From assembly GCF_000308715.1 (NCBI RefSeq), contig NZ_BAGH01000184.1:1-64000 (forward strand): a stretch of 64,000 bases of DNA, written 5' to 3'. Position 1 is the first letter of the stretch. Each line of letters starts with the position of its first letter. The translations under genes were made by a program, and so were the position numbers. This document shows, one piece after another, positions 55,061 to 63,896 of this stretch. The notes under the pieces were generated by a model. That model saw only the letters and a program-made list of their open reading frames with translations. It was not told the origin of the DNA and did not search any database. The stretch is from Nocardia tenerifensis NBRC 101015 (GTDB lineage: Bacteria; Actinomycetota; Actinomycetes; Mycobacteriales; Mycobacteriaceae).

Positions 55061-56638
55061 ATGACCGAAATCAGCGCCGAACCACGGGGTTCGGCTGAAC
55101 TCGAGGTCGTCAACCCGGCGACGGGAGTCCGCATCGGCACCGCGCCGGTGCTGGACGCCGCCGAGGTGGCCGCCCTCGCCGAGCGTGGGCGAAAGGCTCA
55201 ACTCGCCTGGCAGGCACTGGGTTTCGATGGCCGCGCGGTGGTGTTCCGCCGTATGCAGCAGTGGATGGCCGACCATGCCGATGAAATCCTGGAAGCGGTG
55301 CAGGCCGAGACCGGCCGGGTTTTCGAGGACAGCGTGCTCGAATTGGCGTATCCGCTGACCGCGCTGGGCCATTGGGCGGACAATTCCGGAAAGTACTTGC
55401 GTAGCAAGCGAATCGCACAGACATCGCCGTTCGTGCTGGGTAAGAAGATGCGCGCGCACTATGTGCCGCACGGCCTGGTGGGAATCATCGCGCCATGGAA
55501 CTTTCCGATCACCATCGGATTCGGGGATTCCATTCCCGCGCTGGCCGCCGGGAATGCGGTGATCCTGAAACCCTCGGAAATCACCCCGCTGTCCATCGAG
55601 ATCGTCCGGCGCGGTCTCATCGAATGCGGTATGCCGCGCGCGGTCTTCCAGGTCGCGACCGGTGCCGGCGCAACCGGTGCCGCCGTGGTCGATGTCGTGG
55701 ACATGGTCATGTTCACCGGGTCGACGGCGACCGGTCGCAAGATCGGCGCACAGGCCGCGCAACGGCTGATCCCGGTCTCGCTGGAACTCGGCGGCAAGGA
55801 TCCGATGATCGTGCTGGCGGACGCCAATATCGAACGTGCCGCCAATCTCGCGGTGTTCGGGGCGAACGTCAACAGTGGTCAGGTGTGTCTGTCCACCGAG
55901 CGCTTCTACGTCGAAGCGCCGGTGTACGACGAATTCGTCGCTCGCGTCGTGGCGAAGGTGAAAGCGCTGCGGCAGGGTGTGCCCGTCGCACCGGGCGCGG
56001 TCGATGTCGGCGCGATCATCACCGAGGCGCAGGTCGGGATCATCGATGCGCAGGTCCGTGATGCGCAGGCCAAGGGCGCGCGGGTGCTGGTGGGTGGAAA
56101 GCCCGTCACCGATGGTCCGGGCCGCTTCTATCAGCCGACCGTGCTGGTGGGCGTGGATCATTCGATGACCTGTATGACAGAGGAAACCTTCGGGCCGCTG
56201 ATCCCCATCATGAAGGTCGCCGACGCGGAGGAAGCCGTGCGGCTGGCCAATGACTCGAAATACGGTCTCGCCGCGACGATCATGACCCGGGACCACAAGC
56301 GCGGAGAGCGGCTGGCCCGGCGGATCGAGGCCGGCTCGGTCTCGGTCAACGACATGCTGACCCACTGTTTCGCACTCGGCCTGCCGATGGGCGGGGTCAA
56401 GACCTCCGGCATCGGGACCCGCCACGGTGCGGACGGCATCCGCAAGTTCTGTAAGAAGCAAGCGGTGCTGGTCGCGCGCTCGTTCCCGAACCGGGACGTG
56501 CACTTCTATCCGACCGATGCGCGGATCTCACCCAAGCTGCTCAAAGCCGTCCAGTTGCTGTACGGCACGGCGGGCAAGGTCGCGAATTTGCGGCCCCGCG
56601 CACGGCTGGCCGCCCGCAAGGTGAGTCGAATCGACTGA
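55061..56638 (+). CDS. Aldehyde dehydrogenase, succinate-semialdehyde-dehydrogenase-like
   Basis: 525-residue second ALDH of the operon, different from the first (long C-terminal tail RDVHFYPTDARISPKLLKAV, then LLYGTAGKVANLRPRARLA). APWNFPITIGFGDSIPALAA, FTGSTATGRKIG, LELGGKDPM and catalytic C276 in NSGQVCLSTER; the form resembles mycobacterial GabD2-type enzymes. ATG 55061 is preferred because GAAGGA lies ahead; ATG 55028, overlapping the previous stop as TGATG, would add 11 residues. The tail is a feature of membrane-associating actinobacterial ALDHs, a guess only. Confidence 0.9.
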   Translation: MTEISAEPRGSAELEVVNPATGVRIGTAPVLDAAEVAALAERGRKAQLAWQALGFDGRAVVFRRMQQWMADHADEILEAVQAETGRVFEDSVLELAYPLTALGHWADNSGKYLRSKRIAQTSPFVLGKKMRAHYVPHGLVGIIAPWNFPITIGFGDSIPALAAGNAVILKPSEITPLSIEIVRRGLIECGMPRAVFQVATGAGATGAAVVDVVDMVMFTGSTATGRKIGAQAAQRLIPVSLELGGKDPMIVLADANIERAANLAVFGANVNSGQVCLSTERFYVEAPVYDEFVARVVAKVKALRQGVPVAPGAVDVGAIITEAQVGIIDAQVRDAQAKGARVLVGGKPVTDGPGRFYQPTVLVGVDHSMTCMTEETFGPLIPIMKVADAEEAVRLANDSKYGLAATIMTRDHKRGERLARRIEAGSVSVNDMLTHCFALGLPMGGVKTSGIGTRHGADGIRKFCKKQAVLVARSFPNRDVHFYPTDARISPKLLKAVQLLYGTAGKVANLRPRARLAARKVSRID

Positions 56639-56712
56639 CCTACACCGTGATTGGTGAACATCTCGCGCCCTCGGCGCATGGAAACAGGCACTGTATACAA
56701 GGGAGTTACAGC

Positions 56713-57675
56713 ATGCCCAGAAGCCTCTGCGGCCAGACTCTGCGGTTCGCGCCGGAGAATTACGCGTTCGGACCGTTCCGGCATCCCGTTCCCCGCAGCC
56801 GGTCGATCATTCTGTCGGCCGACGGCACCGCCCTGCACGTCCGCGAATACGGCGACCCCGCCGCGGAACCGATTGTGCTGGTGCACGGCTGGGCGGCGGC
56901 GATCGAATTCTGGAACGCGCAGATCAACGAGCTATCCGGGGCGTACCGGGTGATCGCCTTCGATCAACGCGGCCACGGTCGCAGCGAAGCCGGGTGGCGG
57001 GCCTACAGCGCCGATGTCCTGGCAGAGGACCTCGCCGCGGTGCTGGAGGCGACCGTGGACCCCGCGCTGCCCGCCACGCTGGTGGGTCACAGCATGGGTG
57101 GCGCCACCATTCTCGCCTGGGCGCAACGGTTTCCCGAGCTGGTGGGACGGTACGCGGTGTCGGCGCTGCTGGCCAATACCGCGACCGGTCTGTCCGAAGG
57201 GCGTGCGGGAATGTCGCGACGGCAGGATTTCGGCACCCGGCTGCTCACCTCGGCGGCGGTTGCGCCGCTGCCCGCCCCGCCTCGGTTTCTGACCCGGTCG
57301 CTGTACCGCAGGCTCGCGCTGACGTCCGCCGCATCGCCCGAGCTGGTGGAGTTCGGGCAGCGCATCAGTAACAGCTGCTCGCCGCGTGTCCGCAGCCGCT
57401 GGGCGAAAGTCCTGCAGAGCGTGGAGCTTTCCGCCGGCGTGCGGGCATTGCAGGTGCCGACCACGGTCCTCTACGGACTGCGGGACGGCCTGCTGCCGCC
57501 GAGCGAGTCTATGCGCACGGCGGAGCTGGTCCGGGCCGAGGGCCAGCTGGAGCGAGTCGTCGAACTGCCGGACAGCGGGCACGCCAGCAATATGCAGGCG
57601 ATCGAGGAATTCAATGCCGAGATCATCCACCTGCGCGAAATGTGGAGCCGCCCAGTGGGTTTGACGGGATGGTGA
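56713..57675 (+). CDS. Alpha/beta hydrolase
   Basis: 320-residue hydrolase. Oxyanion strand IVLVHGWAAAIEFWN, DQRGHGRS, nucleophile S127 in LVGHSMGGATIL, acid near 270 (LYGLRDGLLPP) and histidine near 297 (DSGHASNM). No signal peptide, so cytosolic. ATG with GGGAG seven bases upstream. It lies in the ADH-ALDH-ALDH-hydrolase-phosphotransferase operon; likely an esterase or epoxide-hydrolase-like enzyme in the same pathway, substrate unknown. Confidence 0.9.
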   Translation: MPRSLCGQTLRFAPENYAFGPFRHPVPRSRSIILSADGTALHVREYGDPAAEPIVLVHGWAAAIEFWNAQINELSGAYRVIAFDQRGHGRSEAGWRAYSADVLAEDLAAVLEATVDPALPATLVGHSMGGATILAWAQRFPELVGRYAVSALLANTATGLSEGRAGMSRRQDFGTRLLTSAAVAPLPAPPRFLTRSLYRRLALTSAASPELVEFGQRISNSCSPRVRSRWAKVLQSVELSAGVRALQVPTTVLYGLRDGLLPPSESMRTAELVRAEGQLERVVELPDSGHASNMQAIEEFNAEIIHLREMWSRPVGLTGW

Positions 57676-57696
57676 CGTGAGGGGCGTGAGGGAGAG

Positions 57697-58749
57697 ATGA
57701 CCGTTCGGATGATCAGCGGGTGGACCGAGATCGTCGATCTGCCCGCGCTCGGCCGGTGGATGGATGCGCAGGGACTGCCCGAGGGGGAGATCACCGACCT
57801 CGCTCCGCTGGGCGGCGGCACACAGAACGTCATGTTGCGGTTCGCACGCGGCGACCGTGACTATGTCATGCGCCGCGCGCCGAAACATCCCCGGCCGGCG
57901 AGCAATGCGGTGCTGCGCCGGGAGGCGCGACTGCTCGGCGCGCTGCGGGACACCGATGTGATCGCACCACGGGTGATCGCGGCCTGCACGGACGAATCCA
58001 TGCTGGGTGGCTCGGTGTTCTATCTGATGGAACCGGTGGACGGCTTCAATCCGGGTACGGAATTGCCCGACCTGCATGCCGGTGACGGGTCGGTGCGGCA
58101 CTCGATGGTGCTGTCGGCAGTGGAGGGCATCGCCAAGCTCGGCAACGTCGACTACGCAGCCTTGGGCTTGGCCGATTTCGGCAAGCCCGACGGTTTTGTG
58201 GAGCGCCAGGTGTCGCGGTGGCTGCGCGAGCTCGAGGGCTACCGTAGGAACGACGACTACGCCGGACCGGATATCCCGCATCTGGACAGCGTCGCGCGGT
58301 GGCTGGAGAACAACCTGCCGCGCAGTTGGCGTCCCGGCATCATGCACGGCGACTGCCACCTGGCCAACATGATGTTCCATTGGGACGGGCCGGAGTTGGC
58401 GGCCATGGTCGACTGGGAGATGTCCACCATCGGTGATCCCCTCCTGGATCTGGGCTGGCAGATCGCCACCACCCCGGCCGGTGCGGCGGGCGCCGCGGTG
58501 ACCCCGGCGCTGGCCGCCGCCGGGGGAGTACCGACCGCCGCGGAGATGGTCGAGCACTACGCGAAGTTCTCCGATCGGGATCTGAGCGCGATCACCTGGT
58601 ACACCGTGCTCGCGGGATTCAAGCTGGGAATCATCCTGGAGGGCACGTATGCCCGCGCCGCGGCGGGCAAAGCGCCCCGGGAGATCGGCGACAAACTGCA
58701 TGGGATCACCGTGCAGTTGTTCGCCGAGGCGGCCGCACTCCTCGAGTGA
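57697..58749 (+). CDS. APH-type phosphotransferase (ACAD10/11 N-domain-like)
   Basis: 350-residue aminoglycoside-phosphotransferase-fold protein, here probably a small-molecule kinase and not a resistance gene. GGGTQNVMLRF glycine-rich loop, kinase catalytic HGDCHLAN (217-224) and Mg-binding D239-W-E. In actinobacteria and animals such domains accompany acyl-CoA dehydrogenases; animal ACAD10/11 use them to phosphorylate 4-hydroxyacyl-CoA so that the hydroxyl can be eliminated. Together with alcohol-oxidation and beta-oxidation genes under one regulator, that role is plausible here. Last gene of its operon. Confidence 0.9.
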   Translation: MTVRMISGWTEIVDLPALGRWMDAQGLPEGEITDLAPLGGGTQNVMLRFARGDRDYVMRRAPKHPRPASNAVLRREARLLGALRDTDVIAPRVIAACTDESMLGGSVFYLMEPVDGFNPGTELPDLHAGDGSVRHSMVLSAVEGIAKLGNVDYAALGLADFGKPDGFVERQVSRWLRELEGYRRNDDYAGPDIPHLDSVARWLENNLPRSWRPGIMHGDCHLANMMFHWDGPELAAMVDWEMSTIGDPLLDLGWQIATTPAGAAGAAVTPALAAAGGVPTAAEMVEHYAKFSDRDLSAITWYTVLAGFKLGIILEGTYARAAAGKAPREIGDKLHGITVQLFAEAAALLE

Positions 58750-58818
58750 GGCCGATTAGCGTCGTGTGCGCGGGTATTCCTCCCGCGCCTGTGAATGCCG
58801 GTGTGCACGACGCGATGC

Positions 58819-58855
58819 GTGGGGCGGCGATCCTGATCGAGGGTCACCGCCCCAC
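58819..58855. terminator. Terminator between the phosphotransferase gene and fprB
   Basis: Nine-base arms GTGGGGCGG (58819-58827) and CCGCCCCAC (58847-58855), with an inner CGATC/GATCG pairing, in the convergent gap. Confidence 0.65.
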
Positions 58856-58863
58856 TGCTGTGT

Positions 58864-60513
58864 TCAGCCTCGTGCCGCCCGCACCAGTGCCTGGGTCTCG
58901 GTCAGCTTGACCCGAGGCCGGCCCGCCGCCGTGCCCGCTGCCCGTTCCGCCGCGTCGATGGCGGCCCATCCGTCGCGGCCGACGACCTCGGGCTGACGCC
59001 GCGCCACCAGGTCGGCCAGCGCTTCCCGGCCTGCGCGCGGAGCCTTCAGCTCGCCGGCGACGAAATCGGAGATCAGCTGGTCGACAGTCTCTTTGGAGTC
59101 GGTCTTATTGGTGCCGATGACCCCGCGCGGCCCGCGCTTGATCCATCCGGTCACGTAGACGCCGGGAGTGACACGGCCGCGCTCGTGCGGTACGACACCG
59201 CGGGCATGGTCGAACGGCAGCCCGTCGATCGGTTCACCGCGATAGCCGATCGAGCGCAGCACCAGCCCGGCCGCCAGCGACTCGGTGGAATCGGTCGGTT
59301 CGGCCCGCAACCGGTCCGCGTCGCCTACCAGGGCGTTGCGCACGATTTCCACGGTTTCGGCCCGGTCGTCGCCGATGATCGCGGTCGGAGAAGCCAAGTA
59401 GCGGAATACGATTCGCTTGTTCCCGGAGACCGGGAGCCGGTCGGCGTACTCGCGGGCGAGGTCGACCTTCAAAACCAGCGACGGCTCGGCCTCCGGATCA
59501 TCGAGCTGAGCCTGTGTGACGGGATCGAGCACCAGGTCCTGCTCGTCGACGATGACGTCCACGCCCGGCAGGTGCCCCAGCGCCAGGAACTCCGGAGTGG
59601 TGTAGGCCGCCTGCGCCGGGCCGCGCCGGCCCAGCAGGACGACCTCGCGAACAGCGCTGTGTCGCAGGGCTTCCAGTGCGTGATCAGCGATATCCGTGGT
59701 CGCCAGCTGTTTGGGATCCATGGTGAGAATGCGCGCGATATCGAGGGCCACATTGCCGTTGCCGATGATGATCGCGCGTTCGCCGGACAGGTCGAATCGC
59801 CGGTCCGAGTACTCGGGATGCCCGTTGTACCAGGCGACGAATTCGGTGGCCGAATGGCTGCCCGGCAGATCCTCGCCAGGGATGTCGAGGCGGCGATCGG
59901 TGCTCGCGCCCACCGCGTAGATCACCGCGTGGTGGTACTCGAGCAGTTCCTCATGCGAGATGTGCTCGCCAACTTCCACATTCAGGTGCATGCGGACGGC
60001 ATCGCGGCCGAAGCCGATCGTGAAGGCATCGGTCACTGTCTTGGTGCCCGCGTGGTCGGGAGCCACACCCGCGCGTACGAGACCCCACGGTGTGGGCAGC
60101 TTGTCGAATATCTCGACTTCGACATCGGCGCGGGCGCGCAACTCCAGTGCCGCATAGCAGGCCGCCGGTCCCGCGCCCACAATGGCGACGCGCAGTGTGC
60201 CCAATTCCTTGGATGGCCGCGTCTGTACGGGCAGCGGCGCGAGATCCGCCTCGAGCGGATGCCGCTCGAAGTAGGCGGCGTTGATGTCCCGGTACCGTGC
60301 CAGCGAGGCGGTGAGCTCGTCCTCCGGGAAGATCGCCTGTACCGGGCAGCTGTCGGCGCACGCACCGCAGTCGATGCAGGTATCGGGGTCGATGTAGAGC
60401 ATTTCGGCCGTGGCGAACTCCGGCTGATCCGGTGTCGGGCGAATGCAATCCACCGGGCATTCGGCAATGCAGGTGGCGTCGTTGCAGCAGCGCTGCGTGA
60501 TCACGTAGGCCAT
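58864..60513 (-). CDS. fprB: Ferredoxin / NADPH-ferredoxin reductase fusion (FprB)
   Basis: 549-residue electron-transfer protein. The N-terminal 70 residues are a 7Fe-type ferredoxin (RCCNDATCIAECPVDCI and DTCIDCGACADSCPVQAIF); from about 105 an adrenodoxin-reductase-like FAD/NADPH module follows: VAIVGAGPAACYAALELRA, IIGNGNVALDIARIL and PGVYVTGWIKRGPRGVIGTN. Mycobacterial FprB (Rv0886) has the same build. It can pass electrons from NADPH to P450s; the P450 at 32784-34001, under the same operator type, is the natural partner. Divergent from an SDR with operator 10 between. Confidence 0.95.
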   Translation of the reverse strand: MAYVITQRCCNDATCIAECPVDCIRPTPDQPEFATAEMLYIDPDTCIDCGACADSCPVQAIFPEDELTASLARYRDINAAYFERHPLEADLAPLPVQTRPSKELGTLRVAIVGAGPAACYAALELRARADVEVEIFDKLPTPWGLVRAGVAPDHAGTKTVTDAFTIGFGRDAVRMHLNVEVGEHISHEELLEYHHAVIYAVGASTDRRLDIPGEDLPGSHSATEFVAWYNGHPEYSDRRFDLSGERAIIIGNGNVALDIARILTMDPKQLATTDIADHALEALRHSAVREVVLLGRRGPAQAAYTTPEFLALGHLPGVDVIVDEQDLVLDPVTQAQLDDPEAEPSLVLKVDLAREYADRLPVSGNKRIVFRYLASPTAIIGDDRAETVEIVRNALVGDADRLRAEPTDSTESLAAGLVLRSIGYRGEPIDGLPFDHARGVVPHERGRVTPGVYVTGWIKRGPRGVIGTNKTDSKETVDQLISDFVAGELKAPRAGREALADLVARRQPEVVGRDGWAAIDAAERAAGTAAGRPRVKLTETQALVRAARG

Positions 60514-60547
60514 GGCGCTCCTCTGTAGGCGTCTAGTCGAGCGATTG

Positions 60548-60565
60548 ACTGACCGCCCGTACGGT
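60548..60565 (+). promoter_or_regulatory. Operator 10 of the ACTG-CAGT family, fprB/SDR divergent promoter
   Basis: ACTGACCGCCCGTACGGT lies within an excellent promoter: TTGACT (60545-60550), 17-base spacer, TAATAA (60568-60573). A repressor here would block RNA polymerase. Numbered 10 to leave 9 for the degenerate site at 61910. Confidence 0.82.
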
Positions 60566-60607
60566 CATAATAATGAGCTACATCGGCGCAGTAGAAAAGA
60601 GGGACCG

Positions 60608-61366
60608 ATGGTGAGCGACAACAACGGCGTGCTTGCGGGTCGTATCGCCCTGATCACCGGCGGCAGCCGGGGCCTGGGCAAAGAGATGGCGCAGGCGTTC
60701 GCCGCCGCGGGCGCCGACCTGGTGATCGCCAGCCGGCGCATCGACGGCTGCCGGGAACTGGCCGCGCGACTGAGCGAGAAGTATGGCTGCCGCGCCCTGC
60801 CGGTGGCCGCCAATGTCGGCGATTGGGCCGACTGCGACGCGCTGATCGAGGCCGCCTACGCCGAATTCGGCCGGGTCGACGTACTGGTCAACAACGCGGG
60901 CATCTCGCCGCTGTACCCGAGCCTGGCCGAGGTGGGGGAGTCGTTGTTCGACAAGGTGATCGGAGTGAACCTCAAAGGGCCGTTCCGGCTCACGGCGGAA
61001 ATCGGCACCCGGATGGCCGCGGCGGGCGCCGGGTCGATCATCAACATCACCTCGGTGGCCGCCACCCGCTCCGATGTCATCGCGCTGCCGTATTCGGCGG
61101 CCAAAGCCGGGTTGAACAACCTCACCGAGGGATTCGCGCAGGCATTCGGCCCTACCGTGCGGGTCAACGCGATTCAGTGCGGCCCCATCGAAACCGATAT
61201 CGCCGCCCACTGGCCGGAGGAGTTCCGCGCCCAGTTCGCCACCACGGTCGCGCTCGGGCGGCCGGGCCGCCCCGACGAGATCATCGGGGCGGCACTGTAT
61301 TTCGCCTCCGATGCCTCCTCTTTCAATACCGGGTCGATTCTGCGCCTCGACGGCGGCATTCGCTGA
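60608..61366 (+). CDS. Short-chain dehydrogenase/reductase
   Basis: 252-residue SDR. TGGSRGLGKE cofactor loop, VNNAGISPLYPS, SIINITS and Y-x3-K in LPYSAAKAGL, C-terminal SDASSFNTGSILRLDGGIR. Close paralogue of the SDR at 21287-22027, and the source or sister of the remnant at 28567-28737. ATG 60608 after AGAGGGA. Transcribed from the operator-10 promoter. It probably oxidises a secondary alcohol in the pathway. An acyl-CoA dehydrogenase remnant follows. Confidence 0.92.
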   Translation: MVSDNNGVLAGRIALITGGSRGLGKEMAQAFAAAGADLVIASRRIDGCRELAARLSEKYGCRALPVAANVGDWADCDALIEAAYAEFGRVDVLVNNAGISPLYPSLAEVGESLFDKVIGVNLKGPFRLTAEIGTRMAAAGAGSIINITSVAATRSDVIALPYSAAKAGLNNLTEGFAQAFGPTVRVNAIQCGPIETDIAAHWPEEFRAQFATTVALGRPGRPDEIIGAALYFASDASSFNTGSILRLDGGIR

Positions 61367-61485
61367 GCCTCCCACTCACTCCCGGCCGTGACCGGACGCC
61401 GACGACCCGCCAACGCATCCAGGGCGCCGACCTCACCGACACGGCCGACAAGACGTCCCACGCGTCCCGATCATCCGGCTCCCCG

Positions 61486-61740
61486 TACGAGGGCGCCACC
61501 GCATCAAGGCTCAGGACTTCTTCTTCCGCAAGATCGGCGAAACGGCTGGCCGGGGAGAGGGATTCACCACCGAGCCCCGCCTCCTAGGGACGGCCGTTGC
61601 GGACGTGCGCGGGATGGCCGCAGCACTCAGTGGCTCCCTGGGTGCCGCCGAAGAGCAGCCTGAGGAGATCTACAAGGTCGGAACCGGTTCGGTCCGATTC
61701 CTGCGCGCCACCGGCGATTTGCTGGTGGGCTGGTATTGCC
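61486..61740 (+). pseudogene. C-terminal remnant of an acyl-CoA dehydrogenase (FadE5-like)
   Basis: Reads PYEGATA, then after a one-base frame change [37 protein letters not shown] and [24 protein letters not shown]. This is the [14 protein letters not shown] loop and the PF12806-type C-terminal domain of large FadE5-like dehydrogenases. The first 400 or so residues are gone, and the frame breaks again after VGWYCQR. Position right after the SDR suggests a former SDR-ACAD unit. The rest of the 750-bp gap (61367-62119) holds two operators and the DUF3068 leader. Confidence 0.75.
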
Positions 61741-61909
61741 AACGCTGTCCTCGGTCCGCACCGTGCTCGCAGACCAGGACAACGACCCCATGACCCTTGG
61801 CATCACCGCATTCTGATCCCCGCAGGGAACTGAGCGAACTGTCGCACTCTAACGCCGTCGCGGGGATTCGGATTGCCTGGACACGGCGCGCTCCCCGGGT
61901 CGCTTGCGG

Positions 61910-61927
61910 ACCGTACAAGCGGTCAGC
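61910..61927. promoter_or_regulatory. Operator 9 (degenerate) of the ACTG-CAGT family
   Basis: ACCGTACAAGCGGTCAGC: right arm and core good, left arm ACCG. 57 bases before the next copy. Confidence 0.6.
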
Positions 61928-61983
61928 AGAGCCGTTTTCTCCACCCGGACGGTCTCTTGCTCGCGAAATCCGTTCGAATACTA

Positions 61984-62001
61984 GCCAACCGTACGGTCAG
62001 T
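61984..62001 (+). promoter_or_regulatory. Operator 12 of the ACTG-CAGT family, DUF3068 promoter
   Basis: GCCAACCGTACGGTCAGT followed by GTGGTCTACT, identical to operator 5 at 43848. About 120 bases upstream of the DUF3068 start. Confidence 0.72.
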
Positions 62002-62119
62002 GTGGTCTACTGCTTGCCTCCGGCTCATCACTGAGTCGCAGCTCACAGCGATGCGTGGACCGTATAGCCGCTCCTGTCGCGGTTCGCTCGCGCGTCGCCT
62101 TCCCGATTCCAGGACCGAA

Positions 62120-63124
62120 ATGATGACAATGCGCCGATCCTCCCTCGCCCTCATAGCGGCCGGAGTGCTGCTGATCGCTCTCGCGGGCGTGCTGCGCTTC
62201 GCCGTGGTGCCCGCCCTGACGAAGCTGCCGGGCGATACCGATACCATCGCGCACTACGAGGGCAGGGCTACGCTGCTGAATTCGAAAGCGCTGCAAAGCG
62301 GTGACACCGCGAATGCGTTGATGACCGATGTGCCGATCACCGTGGACCGGCACATCTACGTATCGTCCACCACCGGTGATGTCGCCGTGCTGCACGACGA
62401 TGCCGTGATCAACGGGCCCAACGGGCTGAAAGTCGATCAGACCCATACTTACGCGCTCGACCGCGTGACGCTCGGGAGCGCGCCCGCGCCCGCGGGCACC
62501 GAGGTAGAATCGCACACCGGTCTGACCGTCTCCCTGGCGCTGGATCCGCCGGCCGATGATTCACAGCGGTACTGGGATTCGGGCACCCAGACGGCAGTTC
62601 CGTTGACCTACAAGGGCTCCGACACGGTTCTCGGGCGCGAGGTGTACCGCTACGAGGTGTCCGCGCAGGGGCCGCTGAAGAATCCCGCGACGCTGCGCAC
62701 CCTGCCCACCGCGCTGCCGAAGGCCCTTGTCGAACAACTGCTTCCGCTGCTGCCCGCCACGCAGCAGGACGCCCTCCGCGGCGGACTGCCGACCCTGCCG
62801 GATGTAGTGCCGCTGACCTACACCTCGTCCAATGCGCTGAATGTGGCAGTCGACCGCAAACTCGGGACACCGATCACCGCCACGCAGCGACAGCAGGTGG
62901 TCGCCGGCGTGGAGGTGGGCGGTCAGCGGGTGGACTTGCTGCCCGTCTCGGCCTTCGATATCAAAACCACCGAAGCATCCGCCAAAGCGAGCGCGGAGCG
63001 CGCGAATTCCGCTGCCAACAAGCTGCGACTGGTCGCCGATATTGTCCCGCTCGGGTCGATTGCTCTCGGTCTCGTTCTGCTCGTGATCGGTATCGTTCGT
63101 CGCCGCCCGGCCGCGCGCGCCTGA
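62120..63124 (+). CDS. DUF3068 (PorA-family) envelope protein
   Basis: 334-residue membrane protein of the DUF3068/PorA family of mycolic-acid bacteria; function not established, family name reflects a porin suggestion. N-terminal membrane helix (about 9-29, ALIAAGVLLIALAGVLRFAV), a large extracytoplasmic beta-rich domain (about 35-300, with TYALDRVTLGSAPAP and YWDSGTQTAVPLTYKG), and a C-terminal helix (about 305-325, IVPLGSIALGLVLLVIGIV) with a basic end (RRRPAARA). ATG 62120 has AGGA five bases upstream; ATGs at 62123 and 62129 are alternatives. Being in the operator family suggests a role in substrate uptake. Confidence 0.88.
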   Translation: MMTMRRSSLALIAAGVLLIALAGVLRFAVVPALTKLPGDTDTIAHYEGRATLLNSKALQSGDTANALMTDVPITVDRHIYVSSTTGDVAVLHDDAVINGPNGLKVDQTHTYALDRVTLGSAPAPAGTEVESHTGLTVSLALDPPADDSQRYWDSGTQTAVPLTYKGSDTVLGREVYRYEVSAQGPLKNPATLRTLPTALPKALVEQLLPLLPATQQDALRGGLPTLPDVVPLTYTSSNALNVAVDRKLGTPITATQRQQVVAGVEVGGQRVDLLPVSAFDIKTTEASAKASAERANSAANKLRLVADIVPLGSIALGLVLLVIGIVRRRPAARA

Positions 63125-63143
63125 GCCGGCGGTCCCGCAACGC

Positions 63144-63177
63144 GAATGGCCGTCCCCAGGGCTGGGGACGGCCATTC
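63144..63177. terminator. Bidirectional terminator between DUF3068 and tetR
   Basis: Fifteen-base perfect arms GAATGGCCGTCCCCA (63144-63158) and TGGGGACGGCCATTC (63163-63177) around a four-base loop, between convergent stops. Confidence 0.88.
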
Positions 63178-63197
63178 GGTGTCTTCGACGGAATGTC

Positions 63198-63872
63198 TCA
63201 GCCTTGACTGGCCGATGCCGCCTCGTGCATGCACTCGTGCACGATCTTCGGCACGCGGCCGGTCGGATCGGACAGCGCGGTCAGGGTGAATCGGTCGATC
63301 AACAGTCCGCCGAGGGTCAGATCGACGAAGGCCGCGCCGACCTCGTCAGGGGTGCGCCGGCCCTTGGGGTTGAACCAGGTCCACATCCATTGCAGGGAAC
63401 CGAAGATCTGCAGGGTGGCGAGCCCTTCGTCCACGTCGCGGAACACGCCCGAGTCGATCCCGGAGCGGATCTCCTGCTGCATCATGCGTTGCACATCGGA
63501 GCGGTGCTCGCGGATCTTCAGCATCTCGGGATCGCCTGCGAGCTGGACGAATTCGCGCTGGCTGGCGATGGTCGCGTCGCGATACTCGACTTGGTAGAAG
63601 ATGGCCGCGTAGATCATGGCCGCCAGGCGCTCGGCGGGCGACTGCAGGCGCTCGAAGATAACCTCCAGCTCGCGTTTGCGCTGGGACATGTAGTTGTCCT
63701 CGAGCTCGCGCAGCATCTGCGCCTTGGTGCCGAAGTGGTGCACGATGGTGCCCTTGGACATGCCGAGCTCATTGGCGATATCGCCGAGATTGGTCTGGTC
63801 GTAGCCTCGTTCGGCCACATGACGAATGAACGTCTCCAGTATCAGATCGCGGCGCCCGGGTCGGCCTGCCAC
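63198..63872 (-). CDS. TetR-family regulator, candidate master repressor of the ACTG-CAGT regulon
   Basis: 224-residue TetR protein. HTH: LILETFIRHVAERGYDQTNL, then GDIANELGMSKGTIVHHFGT and KAQMLREL; ligand-binding half with AAMIYAAIFYQVEYRDATIA, GSLQWMWTWFNPKGRRTPDE and a C-terminal DPTGRVPKIVHECMHEA. The KstR2-like length and layout suit an acyl-CoA-sensing repressor. A copy of the operator (63897-63914) sits 24 bases ahead of its ATG, the classic autoregulatory position, and no other TetR gene in the window has this motif in front. ATG with GGAGGT upstream. Confidence 0.92.
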   Translation of the reverse strand: MAGRPGRRDLILETFIRHVAERGYDQTNLGDIANELGMSKGTIVHHFGTKAQMLRELEDNYMSQRKRELEVIFERLQSPAERLAAMIYAAIFYQVEYRDATIASQREFVQLAGDPEMLKIREHRSDVQRMMQQEIRSGIDSGVFRDVDEGLATLQIFGSLQWMWTWFNPKGRRTPDEVGAAFVDLTLGGLLIDRFTLTALSDPTGRVPKIVHECMHEAASASQG

Positions 63873-63896
63873 TTCGGTACCTCCTTGAAAGACTTT

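Noticed and set aside
57697-58749. Aminoglycoside resistance kinase
   Set aside because: Same fold, but sequence and neighbours match the lipid-associated ACAD10/11-type branch.
28816-63124. Classical KstR-controlled cholesterol cluster
   Set aside because: ChoD-like, Ltp2-like and CYP125-like genes tempted this call, but no ring-cleavage (Kst/Hsa) or mce genes are present and the operators differ from the KstR motifs I know.
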